DNA of 64,000 nt from Rhizobium sp. CIAT894 (lineage in GTDB: Bacteria > Pseudomonadota > Alphaproteobacteria > Rhizobiales > Rhizobiaceae), in NCBI RefSeq assembly GCF_000172795.2, contig NZ_CP020947.1:1181001-1245000 (forward strand), in the 5' to 3' direction. Numbering within the stretch: position 1 is the first letter of the stretch; every line of letters begins with the position of its first letter. The notes under the pieces were generated by a model. That model was not told the origin of the DNA. It did no database searches and saw only the letters and a program-made list of their open reading frames with translations. A program made the translations under genes and the position numbers. Below, in pieces: positions 43,619-52,822 of this stretch.

Positions 43619-44620
43619 ATGAGTGCTGGGATCGAGAAGGCTGGAACGAACGCCCTGGAGCATGATCATATCTTCCTCGGCGCCGATCACGCGGTGAACG
43701 AGCGGCGCATCTGGCTGGTGATCGCGCTGACGGCGGTGATGATGGTGGCGGAAATCGCCGCCGGCACGGCCTACGGCTCGATGGCGCTGGTTGCCGATGG
43801 TTGGCACATGTCGACTCATGCCAGCGCACTTTTGATTTCGGCGCTCGCCTATCTCTTCGCCCGCAGGCAGGCGCGCAACCCGCGTTTCACCTTCGGCACC
43901 GGCAAGCTCGGCGATCTCGCCGGTTTCGCCAGCGCCATCATCCTGGCCCTGATCGCCCTGCTGATGGCCTGGGAAAGCTGGCTGCGCCTGTCAAATCCGG
44001 TGCCGATCGGTTTTGCCCAGGCGATCGCCGTGGCGGTAATCGGCCTTGCCGTCAACCTCATCAGCGCCTGGCTGCTTGGCGGCGGCGGCCATGGCGGGCA
44101 TCACCACCATCACCACCACGGTCACGGTCATCACGGGCATGGTGATCATGCCCATCACGGGCATGGTGATCATGACCACGATCACCACGCAAAACCCGGC
44201 GACAACAATATCCGCGCCGCCTATCTGCATGTCATTGCCGATGCGATGACCTCCGTGCTCGCCATCGCGGCGCTGACGCTCGGCAGTCTCTATGGTTGGC
44301 TCTGGCTCGATCCCATCATGGGCATCGTCGGCGGCCTGGTCATCGCCAACTGGTCCTGGAGCCTGATGAAAGCCTCGGGCGGCGTCCTTCTCGACGTCGT
44401 CCCGCACGGCGAGACGCTGCCTTCGGAAATCCGCGAGGCGATCGAGACCGAGGAAGACCGGATTACCGATCTGCATGTCTGGCAGGTCGGCCCCGGCCAT
44501 CATGCGGCGATCGTCGCCGTCGTCACCTCGGCGCCACGCGAGCCGGCCTTCTACAAGGGCAGGCTTTCGGCGCTGACGGAATTGTCGCATGTGACGGTCG
44601 AGGTCACGCGCGCCGCGTAA
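43619..44620 (+). CDS. dmeF: cation diffusion facilitator, DmeF-type Ni/Co exporter
   Basis: The 333-residue membrane protein has six transmembrane segments. Between segments 4 and 5, about residues 155-195, lies a very His-rich loop (HHHHHHHGHGHHGHGDHAHH). Transport-site signatures ALVADGWHMSTHASALL (segment 2) and HVIADAMTSVLAIAAL (segment 5) are those of the DmeF subgroup. The cytosolic tail carries ITDLHVWQVGPGHHAAIV. It should expel Co(II) and Ni(II) by proton antiport. GAAGGAG precedes the ATG. Cotranscribed with dmeR. Confidence 0.92.
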   Translation: MSAGIEKAGTNALEHDHIFLGADHAVNERRIWLVIALTAVMMVAEIAAGTAYGSMALVADGWHMSTHASALLISALAYLFARRQARNPRFTFGTGKLGDLAGFASAIILALIALLMAWESWLRLSNPVPIGFAQAIAVAVIGLAVNLISAWLLGGGGHGGHHHHHHHGHGHHGHGDHAHHGHGDHDHDHHAKPGDNNIRAAYLHVIADAMTSVLAIAALTLGSLYGWLWLDPIMGIVGGLVIANWSWSLMKASGGVLLDVVPHGETLPSEIREAIETEEDRITDLHVWQVGPGHHAAIVAVVTSAPREPAFYKGRLSALTELSHVTVEVTRAA

Positions 44621-44712
44621 TCGGGGCGCGCGACGGCAACAGTGTTGTCGTGGGGACGAGATGCCGCCGCAATCTCGCCTTAGCTCTGTTCTCCGACTCA
44701 CCGGAGGATGTC

Positions 44713-45642
44713 ATGGATCTCAGCCTTACCCGCCGCCTGCTGCTCGGCTCGGCGCTTTGCCTGCCTGCTCTGGGCCTGCCTGCGCTGGCGCTTCCCGCCA
44801 ATGCCGAGGATGGGGCCGAGAAGGGGGCCCAGGAAAAGACCGGGGAGGGCGACGACAACGTCGAGAAGCGTCTTGCCGCGCTGGAAAAACGCACTGGCGG
44901 CCGCCTCGGCGTCTCGGTACTCGACACCCAGACCAGCATCTCTTTCGGCTACCGCGGCAGCGAGGCCTTTCCGATGTGCAGCACCTTCAAGGCGCTGGCC
45001 GCGGGCTTCGTGCTGGCCCGGGTCGACAAGGGCGAGGAGAAGCTCGACCGGCGGGTGACCTACGGCAAGGACAAGCTCGTCGACTATTCGCCGCTCAGCG
45101 AAAAACACGCCGATGCCGACGGCATGACCATCACAGAACTCTGCGAGGCGGCGGTGACGGTCAGCGACAATACCGCCGGCAACCTGCTGCTCGAAAGCTT
45201 CGGCGGGCCGCCAGCGCTCACCGACTGGCTGCGCTCGATCGGCGACGGTACCACCCGCCTCGACCGCACCGAACCGACGCTGAACGAGGGCAAAAAGGAC
45301 GATCCGCGCGACACCACGACACCGGACGCGATGCTCGACACGCTCGGCAACCTGACCCTCGGCTCGGTGCTGACAGAGGCCTCCTCCGACAGGCTGGTCG
45401 CTTGGCTGGTGGCAAGCACGACCGGCGGCGAGCGGCTGCGGGCCGGCATGCCGGCCGAGTGGAAGGTCGGCGACAAGACCGGCACCGGCCCGAACGGCTC
45501 CTTCGGTGATATCGCGGTGATCTGGCCCCCCGACCGCGGCCCGATCGTCGCTGCCGTCTATATCGCCGAAGCGACCGTGCCGGTGAAGGAGCTCAATCCG
45601 GTCTTTGCCGAGGTTGGGCGGATGATTGTCGAGATGGTTTGA
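44713..45642 (+). CDS. class A beta-lactamase
   Basis: The 309-residue serine enzyme has all four active-site motifs: Ser-x-x-Lys in MCSTFKALAAG, SDN in VTVSDNTAGNLLL, Glu in DRTEPTLNEG and KTG in VGDKTGTGPNG. The N-terminus, LSLTRRLLLGSALCLPALGL, has a twin-arginine and a hydrophobic core, so Tat export is likely. An acidic insert (EDGAEKGAQEKTGEGDD) precedes the mature domain, unusual for the class. GGAGG lies 6 bases before the ATG. No ampR-type regulator is adjacent. It should hydrolyse penicillins. Confidence 0.93.
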   Translation: MDLSLTRRLLLGSALCLPALGLPALALPANAEDGAEKGAQEKTGEGDDNVEKRLAALEKRTGGRLGVSVLDTQTSISFGYRGSEAFPMCSTFKALAAGFVLARVDKGEEKLDRRVTYGKDKLVDYSPLSEKHADADGMTITELCEAAVTVSDNTAGNLLLESFGGPPALTDWLRSIGDGTTRLDRTEPTLNEGKKDDPRDTTTPDAMLDTLGNLTLGSVLTEASSDRLVAWLVASTTGGERLRAGMPAEWKVGDKTGTGPNGSFGDIAVIWPPDRGPIVAAVYIAEATVPVKELNPVFAEVGRMIVEMV

Positions 45643-45685
45643 GTTGGGGGAGTTTGTTGAAATGACAAAGGCGGCCGCAGCCGAG

Positions 45686-45940
45686 CAAATCGAGCGAGGC
45701 GCGTGCGGCATGGATACTCGGGTCAAGCCCGAGTATGACGGAGGGTGGGGGAGGCGATCGGCAAGAGGCGGGACGTCCGGAGGAATTCCAGCAAGATGCG
45801 GGAGCTATTTTGCGTGGGAATTGCTGAAACAAAGACGGCAACTCCAACAAAATTGCGAGGCACTTGCGGTTCTTGCCGCAGACGTTCCCCCACCCTCCGT
45901 CGTCCTCGGGCTTGACCCGAGGACCCACGGCCGCAAGCAC
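45686..45940. repeat. tandem repeat unit 1 (255 bp) with internal inverted repeats
   Basis: The unit starts CAAATCGAGCGAGGCGCGTG and ends ACCCACGGCCGCAAGCAC. A second copy begins 292 bp later. The left part holds ACTCGGGTCAAGCCCGAGT, and the right part holds the inverted match CTCGGGCTTGACCCGAG, so each unit is itself an imperfect inverted repeat. No gene is present in 45643-46256 outside the two copies. Confidence 0.8.
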
Positions 45941-45977
45941 TCGTTGGGGTTCGCACTAAAACGCGACCGCTGCCAAA

Positions 45978-46233
45978 CAAATCGAGCGAGGCGCGTGCGG
46001 CGTGGATACTCGGGTCAAGCCCGAGTATGACGGAGAATGGGGAGAGCGGCCGGCAAGAGGCGAGAGGCCTGGAGGAATTCCAGCAAAAAGCGCGGGCGGT
46101 TTTGCGTGGGGATAGCGTGAAATAATAGGCGTCAATTCCTGCAAATCACCACGCGCTTGCGGTCCTTGCCGCATCGGCTCCCCCACCCTCCGTCGTCCTC
46201 GGGCTTGACCCGAGGACCCACGGCCAAAAGCAC
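45978..46233. repeat. tandem repeat unit 2 (256 bp)
   Basis: This is a direct copy of the preceding unit with scattered substitutions; the arms are the best conserved and the middle is the most divergent. It ends 24 bp before the stop of the glucose dehydrogenase gene on the minus strand, so the pair separates convergent genes. Confidence 0.8.
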
Positions 46234-46256
46234 TACGTTGAGAGGGCAGCCTCCGG

Positions 46257-48596
46257 TCACGGCAGCGTATAAGCAATCACATAATCGCCGGGCTTGGTGC
46301 CCACAGAGCCGTGGCCGCCGGCGACCATGACGACAAATTGTTTGTTGTCGTCAGTCGTATAGGTCATCGGCGTCGCCTGGCCGCCGGCGGGAAGGCGGGC
46401 CTGCCAGAGTTCTCGCCCGTTCGTCACGTCGTAGGCGCGCAGGTAGTTGTCGACCGCGGCTCCCAGGAAGGCGACGCCGCCCTTGGTCAGCATCGGCCCG
46501 CCGATGCCGGGCACGCCGACCTTGAAGGGCAGGGGCAGCGGCGTCATGTCGTGCACGGTGCCGTTCTTGTGCATATAGGCGATCTTGCCGGTGCGCAGAT
46601 CGACGCCGGCGACATAGCCCCATGGTGGCGCCTGGCAGGGGATCTTGAGCAACCCGAGGAAAGGGCCCATGAAGACGCCGTAGGGTGCGCCGTCATTGCG
46701 GTTCAGCCCCTGTTCGCTGCCCTTCTCGTCCTGGCCTCTCGGCGGAATATCGGCAGCCGGCACCAGGCGCGAGGTGAAGGCAAGATAGGTCGGCATGCCG
46801 AACATGATCTGCCGCTCCGGATCGACCGCCACCGAACCCCAGTTGAAGGTGCCGAAATTGCCGGGATAGACGATCGTGCCTTCCAGCGACGGCGGCGTGT
46901 AGCGGCCCTCGTAGCGGTAGCGGTGGAAATCGATGCGGCAGGCGAGCTGGTCGAACAGCGATACGCCCCACATGTCCTTTTCCTTCAGCGGCTCGGGCGA
47001 GAAGGTGAGGTCGGAGATCGGCTGGGTCGGCGAAGTATGATCGCCGGTGATCGCGCCGCCGGGTGCGGGAATTTCCTTGACCGGGATGATCGGCTCGCCG
47101 CTGCGCCGGTCGAGCACATAGAGATCGCCCTGCTTGGTCGGGCCGACGAGGGCGGGAACCACCGTGCCATCCGGCTTCGTCAGATCGATCAGCGCCGGCT
47201 GGGCCGGCACGTCCATGTCCCAGAGATCGTGATGCACGGTCTGGCGCACCCAGCGCAACTGGCCGGTGGCGATGTCGAGGGCGACGATCGAGGAGGAGAA
47301 TTTCTCGACATTGTCGCTGCGGTTGATGCCGAGCTGGTCGGGCACCTGGTTGCCGAGCGGGATGTAGACCATGCCGAGGCCCTCGTCGACGCTTAAGACC
47401 GACCAGCTGTTCGGTGAATTGGTCGTATAGGTCTGGCCGGCGGCCAGCGGCGTCGTCACGTCGGGATTGCCGGAATCCCAGTTCCAGATCAGCGCGCCGG
47501 TCTTGATGTCGAAGGCGCGGATGACGCCGGATTGCTCCTCCGTCGAATAATTGTCGTTTACCGCCCCGCCGACGATGATCTTGCCGGCCACCGCGACGGG
47601 CGGCGAGGTGGAATAATAATAGCCGGCCGGATTGTAGCGCATGCCGGTTTCCAGATGCAGCACGCCCTGGTCGGCAAAGCTCGTGCAAACCTTCCCGTCC
47701 GCAGCATCGAGCGCAATCAGCCGGGCGTCCGATGTCGGCAGATAGATACGTTCGGCGCAGGGCTGGCCGGCGGCAACGGTTGATTCGGCATAATAAGTGA
47801 CACCGCGACAGGTCTGGTGCTGCCGGTTGGGGTTCATGCCCGAATTGGCGTCGTATTTCCATTTCTCCTTGCCGGTCTTGGCGTCGAGCGCGATCGCCCA
47901 GTTGTGCGGCGTGCAAAGATAGAGCGTGTCCTTCACCTTGAGCGGCGTCACCTGATAGGTCGTTTCGCTGATATCATCCGGCCGTTTGACGTCTCCGGTC
48001 TGGTAACGCCAGGCTTCCTTGAGGGTGGAGACATTCTGAGCGGTGATCTGGTCGAGCGGCGAATAACGCTGGCCGAAAGGCGTGCGGCCGTACTGGTGCC
48101 ATTCACCATCAGGCACGCTGCCACCGAAGGCGGGGTTGGCGGCGACCTTGTCGGCCGGCAGCTCGCCGGCGAGATCGTGCGGGTCCGTCGTCATCGAATA
48201 GACGGCGACGAGGATGGCGAGAATGACAGGCACGGCGAGTGGCCAAGGATTGGCGCCATAGGTGAAGCCGGTCGGGCTGCGCAGGCCGAGCGGCCGGCGG
48301 ATCCACGGCGTCAGCAGCCAGAGCCCGAGCAGGATGATCATGCCGCCGCGCGGACCGAGCTGCCACCAGTCGAAGCCGACCTCCCAGACCGCCCAGGCGA
48401 GCGCCATGATGACGAGCGCCGCATAGACCCAGAGCGCCAACGCCTTGCGCATCAGAAGCAGCCCGGCGGTGATCAGGAACATTATGCCGGCGAACAGATA
48501 GAAGATGCTGCCGCCGAGCGTGACGAGCCAGAGCCCGCCGCCGCCGAGCGTCAAACCGATGATGATGAAGAAAATGGAGGTGATGACGATCGCCAT
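46257..48596 (-). CDS. gcd: membrane-bound PQQ-dependent glucose dehydrogenase
   Basis: The 779-residue protein has five hydrophobic segments in its first 140 residues (SIFFIIIGLTLGGGGLWLV onward). A periplasmic eight-bladed quinoprotein propeller follows, with GEWHQYGRTPFGQRYSPLDQ, DAKTGKEKWKYD and VRQTVHHDLWDMDVPAQP; the last contains the conserved catalytic region. The enzyme oxidises glucose to gluconolactone in the periplasm and passes electrons to ubiquinone; in rhizobia it supports phosphate solubilisation. No pqq genes are in the window, so the cofactor is made elsewhere. GGGAGA precedes the ATG. Confidence 0.93.
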   Translation of the reverse strand: MAIVITSIFFIIIGLTLGGGGLWLVTLGGSIFYLFAGIMFLITAGLLLMRKALALWVYAALVIMALAWAVWEVGFDWWQLGPRGGMIILLGLWLLTPWIRRPLGLRSPTGFTYGANPWPLAVPVILAILVAVYSMTTDPHDLAGELPADKVAANPAFGGSVPDGEWHQYGRTPFGQRYSPLDQITAQNVSTLKEAWRYQTGDVKRPDDISETTYQVTPLKVKDTLYLCTPHNWAIALDAKTGKEKWKYDANSGMNPNRQHQTCRGVTYYAESTVAAGQPCAERIYLPTSDARLIALDAADGKVCTSFADQGVLHLETGMRYNPAGYYYSTSPPVAVAGKIIVGGAVNDNYSTEEQSGVIRAFDIKTGALIWNWDSGNPDVTTPLAAGQTYTTNSPNSWSVLSVDEGLGMVYIPLGNQVPDQLGINRSDNVEKFSSSIVALDIATGQLRWVRQTVHHDLWDMDVPAQPALIDLTKPDGTVVPALVGPTKQGDLYVLDRRSGEPIIPVKEIPAPGGAITGDHTSPTQPISDLTFSPEPLKEKDMWGVSLFDQLACRIDFHRYRYEGRYTPPSLEGTIVYPGNFGTFNWGSVAVDPERQIMFGMPTYLAFTSRLVPAADIPPRGQDEKGSEQGLNRNDGAPYGVFMGPFLGLLKIPCQAPPWGYVAGVDLRTGKIAYMHKNGTVHDMTPLPLPFKVGVPGIGGPMLTKGGVAFLGAAVDNYLRAYDVTNGRELWQARLPAGGQATPMTYTTDDNKQFVVMVAGGHGSVGTKPGDYVIAYTLP

Positions 48597-48800
48597 AAGG
48601 GCTGTCTCCCGCTTGATTTAGCCGGGTGGAGGTCGGCGGAAAACCCCGCCGATCAGGCAGATAGCGCGAAGGAGATGCCTTTCAACGGCAGCATTTGCCG
48701 CAGGCCGTCGTCACGGTACGGTTGTATCGGGCCAGGCCGCAGGGGCGGATGGCGGTGTATCTGGCTGCCGGGTTGCTGCGCGCAAACGGAAAGGTCGCGC

Positions 48801-50303
48801 TCACGTCCCGCAGAAGGTCGCAAGCACCCGTTCGTTCGGCTTCGGCGGTTCCAGATAGGCGGCAAAGCCCGGCTGGTCCTCATAGGGCTTGGAAAGAACG
48901 GCGAGCAGCGCTTCGAATAGCGAGAAATCGCCGTTCTCGACAGCGGCCTCGATCGCCTGCTCGACCCGGTGGTTGCGCGGAATGAAGGCGGGATTGACGC
49001 GGCGCATGGCAATGCTGCGCTGGGCCTCGGTCTGCGGATCGCGGGACAGCCTCTCGCGCCATTGTGCAAGCCAGGTGCCGCAGGCCTCCGCTTCGCGGAA
49101 ACTTGCCGCAAAGGCGGGCTCTGCGGCGGCATCGCCGGCAAGATCCGACAGTCGCCGGAAGGTCAGGGTGAAATCGGCGCCCTGCGCCTGCATCAGCGAC
49201 AGCAAGGCCTGCACCAGTTCGAGGTCGCCGTCCTCTTCGCCGGCAAGCCCGATTTTGTCTCTCATGCCGGCCAGCCAATGCGCCTGGAAGCGTTCGCCAT
49301 AGGCGCGGATCACCCCATTCGCCTTGTCGACGGCGCCGTCCGGCTCTTCGTCGATCAGTGGCAGCAGCGTTTCGCCGAGCCTTGCAAGGTTCCACTGGCC
49401 GATGCCTGGCTGATTGGCATAGGCATAACGGCCATGCTGGTCGATCGACGAGAAGACGGTCGCCGGGTCGTAAGCATCCATGAAGGCGCAGGGGCCGAAA
49501 TCGATCGTCTCACCGGAAACGGTCATATTGTCGGTGTTCATCACGCCATGGATGAAGCCTATATGCAACCAGCGAGCGATCAGCGCCGCCTGGCGCTCGC
49601 AGACCGCCTCGAACAGTGAGAGATAGGGATTGTCAGCCGCCTTCAGCGCGGGATAGTGCCGGTCGATCACATAATCGGCGAGCGCCCGCACACCCTCGGT
49701 ATCACCCCTTGCCGCAAAGAACTGGAAGGTGCCGACCCGGATATGGCTGGCCGCGACGCGGGTGAAGACCGCGCCCGGCAGCACCTCTTCGCGATAAACA
49801 GGCTCGCCCGTCGTCACCGCCGCAAGCGCCCGTGTGGCGGGAATGCCGAGCGCAAACATCGCCTCGCTGAGGATATATTCGCGCAGCACCGGCCCTATTG
49901 CCGCCCGTCCGTCGCCGCGGCGGGAAAAAGGCGTCGGCCCGGCGCCCTTCAGCTGGATGTCGAAGCGCCTGCCGCCACGGTCGACCACCTCGCCGAGCAG
50001 GATGGCGCGCCCGTCGCCGAGCTGCGGCGAGAAGCCGCCGAACTGATGACCGGCATAGGCCATCGCCAGCGGTTCGGCCCCTTCGGGAACGAGATTGCCG
50101 GAGAAGATCGCAGCGCCGTCGCGGCGCAGCGTCTCGACGTCGAGCCCGAGTTCGGCGGCCAGCGGCTCGTTCAGCTTGATCAGCCAGGGCTCCGCCACCG
50201 GCGTCGGCACTTGCGGCGCAAAGAAGCGCTGCGGCAAGCCGGCATAGCTGTTGTCGAACGGAAAGGCCGCACGGGGCCGATTTGTCTCGAGGGCGGAGGT
50301 CAT
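48801..50303 (-). CDS. selO: protein AMPylase SelO (YdiU family)
   Basis: The 500-residue protein belongs to the pseudokinase-like SelO family. Motifs are GHQFGGFSPQLGDGRAILLG, DIQLKGAGPTPFSRRGDGRA, and HGVMNTDNMTVSGETIDFGP, which carries the catalytic and metal-binding Asn/Asp residues. SelO transfers AMP to redox proteins. The C-terminus ends ATFCGT, with the Cys that is selenocysteine in eukaryotes. The ATG at 50303 has GGGCGGAGG upstream. It lies between gcd (204-bp gap with nothing seen) and a DHA2 pump. Confidence 0.93.
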   Translation of the reverse strand: MTSALETNRPRAAFPFDNSYAGLPQRFFAPQVPTPVAEPWLIKLNEPLAAELGLDVETLRRDGAAIFSGNLVPEGAEPLAMAYAGHQFGGFSPQLGDGRAILLGEVVDRGGRRFDIQLKGAGPTPFSRRGDGRAAIGPVLREYILSEAMFALGIPATRALAAVTTGEPVYREEVLPGAVFTRVAASHIRVGTFQFFAARGDTEGVRALADYVIDRHYPALKAADNPYLSLFEAVCERQAALIARWLHIGFIHGVMNTDNMTVSGETIDFGPCAFMDAYDPATVFSSIDQHGRYAYANQPGIGQWNLARLGETLLPLIDEEPDGAVDKANGVIRAYGERFQAHWLAGMRDKIGLAGEEDGDLELVQALLSLMQAQGADFTLTFRRLSDLAGDAAAEPAFAASFREAEACGTWLAQWRERLSRDPQTEAQRSIAMRRVNPAFIPRNHRVEQAIEAAVENGDFSLFEALLAVLSKPYEDQPGFAAYLEPPKPNERVLATFCGT

Positions 50304-50558
50304 GCTTCATAGGTAGGGCCGGGGCGTCTGCGGCGCAAGCCGCTCATGACCGCTGAATGAGCTTCACGAAGATCAGGCCGATGCAAGCAATCGTGATCCG
50401 CCTTTACCTCTCGTCAAAGCAGCTTTGCCATAAAGGACATAGCGCCGCCATGATCTGAGGCGTATAGCAAATCGTCTCCCCTTGGCCTTGTGCCATATCA
50501 TCTCCGCGGCCTTGCTGCCTCGTGTGCTCCGCCGCGTCACCGCGAGTGATTCCGGACG

Positions 50559-52037
50559 ATGTCGGATCAGATTTACCAGGCGCCGATGGTTCGGCGCGCC
50601 GCGCCCAATTTCCGGGTGATCGCGATGATTATCGCGAGTGCGATGCTGATGGAAAATATCGACGCGACCGTGCTGGCAACGGCGCTGCCGACCATGGCGC
50701 GCGATTTTGCCGTCAGCGCGCCGGCCATGTCGATTGCGCTCACCTCCTATCTCCTCAGCCTGGCGATCTTCATTCCGGCGAGCGGCCGGATGGCCGACAG
50801 TTTCGGCTCCCGCACCGTCTTCCGCGCGGCCATCGCCGTCTTCGTCATCGGCTCCATCCTCTGTGCGCTGGCGCCGACCCTGTCCTTCCTGGTGCTGGCG
50901 CGGCTGCTGCAGGGCATAGGCGGCGCGATGATGATGCCGGTTGGGCGCCTGGTGCTGATGCGCAGCGTCGCCCGCAAGGATATGGTCAGCGCCATGTCCT
51001 GGCTGCTGGTGCCGGCGCTGATCGGCCCGATCGTCGGCCCGCCGCTCGGCGGCTTCTTTGTCACCTATCTCGACTGGCGCTGGATCTTCTACATCAACGT
51101 GCCGATCGGCATCATCGGCATGATCTTCGTCTCGATCTACATCGACGAGGTGAAGGGCAAGGCAAGCGGGCCGTTCGATACGATCGGTTTCGTGCTCTCC
51201 GGCATTTCGCTCGGTTCGCTGCTCTTCGGCTTCGAAATGTCGAGCCACGAGGGCGAGGGCGCCTTCTCGATCTTCCTGATCGCCCTCGGCCTCATCTTCG
51301 GCATCGCCTATTTGAGGCATGCCCGTCGGCATCCGTCGCCGATCATGGATTTCTCGCTGATGAAGGTGCCGAGCTTCGGCACGTCCGTCATCGCGGGTTC
51401 GCTGACCCGCATCACCCAGGGCGCGCAGCCCTTCCTGCTGCCGCTGCTCTTCCAGATCGGCTTCGGCCTGTCGGCCGCCGCGGCCGGCCAGATCGTCATT
51501 GCCACAGCACTTGGCGCGCTCGCCATGAAGCCGATGGCGAAGTTCGTCTTCAGCCGGCTGGGCTTCCGCCGCAGCCTCGTCCTCAACGGCATCTTCGGCA
51601 CGGTCGGTTACGGCCTCTGCGCCGCCTTCCGGCCGGACTGGCCGATGCCGCTGATCTTCGTCGTTCTGGTGCTCAGCGCCTTCTTCCTGTCGTTCCAGTT
51701 CACCGCCTATAACACCATCGCCTATGACGAGATCGACAAGGAGCGGATGAGTTCGGCCACGAGCTTCTACACCACCTTCCAGCAGCTCATGCTGTCGCTC
51801 GGCATCTGCATCGGGGCCTTGGCACTGCACGGCTCGATGGCCTTCAACAATGTCGAAACGCCGTCGCTGGACGATTTCTCCACCGCCTTCGTGGTCGTCA
51901 CCCTCATCTCGATCACCGCGACGATCTGGAACTTGCGCTTCTCGCCGACCGCCGGCGAGGAGATCAGCGGCTATAAGGCCAGAGGGATAAAGGTGCCGCT
52001 GGAGGCTGACGCGACGCGCGTGAAAACAAAGGCTTGA
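50559..52037 (+). CDS. DHA2-family MFS transporter
   Basis: The 492-residue protein has about 14 membrane segments and EmrB/QacA-type motifs: SAMLMENIDATVLATALPTM (segment 1), LARLLQGIGGAMMMPVGRLV and GPIVGPPLGGFFVTYLDWRW (antiporter motif). No membrane fusion gene accompanies it, unlike the pump at 23.6 kb. A drug or metabolite exporter is likely. The start is not firmly supported: GTG or ATG choices near 50559-50586 lack a strong ribosome site. It is divergent from selO; the 255-bp gap shows no gene. Confidence 0.9.
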   Translation: MSDQIYQAPMVRRAAPNFRVIAMIIASAMLMENIDATVLATALPTMARDFAVSAPAMSIALTSYLLSLAIFIPASGRMADSFGSRTVFRAAIAVFVIGSILCALAPTLSFLVLARLLQGIGGAMMMPVGRLVLMRSVARKDMVSAMSWLLVPALIGPIVGPPLGGFFVTYLDWRWIFYINVPIGIIGMIFVSIYIDEVKGKASGPFDTIGFVLSGISLGSLLFGFEMSSHEGEGAFSIFLIALGLIFGIAYLRHARRHPSPIMDFSLMKVPSFGTSVIAGSLTRITQGAQPFLLPLLFQIGFGLSAAAAGQIVIATALGALAMKPMAKFVFSRLGFRRSLVLNGIFGTVGYGLCAAFRPDWPMPLIFVVLVLSAFFLSFQFTAYNTIAYDEIDKERMSSATSFYTTFQQLMLSLGICIGALALHGSMAFNNVETPSLDDFSTAFVVVTLISITATIWNLRFSPTAGEEISGYKARGIKVPLEADATRVKTKA

Positions 52038-52071
52038 GGTCCCTCGCTTGAATCAAATTCTGCGCCGGCCC

Positions 52072-52590
52072 TCAGCCTTCCATCGAAGCCGCCATGTCTG
52101 CGAGCTTGCGCACGGTGTTGAGATTGCGCGAAGTTCCCGGCTTCAGCGCCGGCAGTTTCAGCTTCGAGCGGCCGGACCCACTGGGATAGTGCACATAGAT
52201 TTCGCGGGTCCCGAGCTTCACTTCCTCGCCATCGGGCGCCACCATTTTATCAAGCGCATCGGCCGGTGGCTTTTCGGGCAGGAAATAGACGAGCAGAAAA
52301 TTCGGTTTGGCATCGGGAAAGGGTGCGTTCGCGGCAATGGCGGTGAGCTCCTTGCGGGTCCGCACCGTCACCCCCGGCCGCTTGCCCATCTTCTGCCCGA
52401 GCGCCGCGTCGAGCTTTTCCTCCACCGCCGTTGCGGAATCATCCGAGCGGAAGAGTACGTTGCCGCTCTGGATGTAGGTTTTCACGTCCGTGAAGCCGAG
52501 GTCTTCGCAGGTCGCCTTCAGCTCGGCCATCGGCAAGGAGCCGGTGCCGCCGACGTTCACGGCACGCAGGAGGGCGATGTAGACTGCCAT
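52072..52590 (-). CDS. DUF1697-family protein
   Basis: The 172-residue protein starts MAVYIALLRAVNVGGTGSLP and continues TYIQSGNVLFRS, the clear signature of DUF1697. The end, LNTVRKLADMAAS, is also characteristic. The family is widespread and its function is not established. GAGGGAGAAAC precedes the ATG. It lies convergent to the DHA2 pump; on its other side is the large inverted repeat. Confidence 0.92.
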   Translation of the reverse strand: MAVYIALLRAVNVGGTGSLPMAELKATCEDLGFTDVKTYIQSGNVLFRSDDSATAVEEKLDAALGQKMGKRPGVTVRTRKELTAIAANAPFPDAKPNFLLVYFLPEKPPADALDKMVAPDGEEVKLGTREIYVHYPSGSGRSKLKLPALKPGTSRNLNTVRKLADMAASMEG

Positions 52591-52622
52591 TTGTTTCTCC
52601 CTCGGCTGTTGTGCCGTGGTAG

Positions 52623-52794
52623 CCCCCCTCTGCCCTGCCGGGCATCTCCCCCACAGGTGGGGAGATCACAAGTGGCCAAACCTTCGCATCCGTCTACCGT
52701 TTCGCCATGCTGTGACGTCAATTGTTTGAGGAAGCCAGTGAGCCCAGCCAATCTCCCCACCTGTGGGGGAGATGCCCGGCAGGGCAGAGGGGGG
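52623..52794. repeat. perfect 44-bp inverted repeat (172-bp element)
   Basis: The arms 52623-52666 and 52751-52794 are exact reverse complements over 44 bp and enclose 84 bp. Each arm begins CCCCCCTCTGCCCTGCCGGG and itself contains the small hairpin CTCCCCCACAGGTGGGGAG. The outer core recurs at 26.5 kb. In RNA this would be a very stable hairpin between the DUF1697 and oligopeptidase genes, both on the minus strand. Confidence 0.9.
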
Positions 52795-52822
52795 TACCTC
52801 CACGGCACACCCTATCAACCCC

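Noticed and set aside
44090..44190. Short direct repeats (CATCACGGGCATGGTGATCA-like units) as a possible CRISPR or minisatellite
   Set aside because: They encode the His/Gly/Asp loop of the CDF exporter in frame; the repetition reflects the amino acid repeat.
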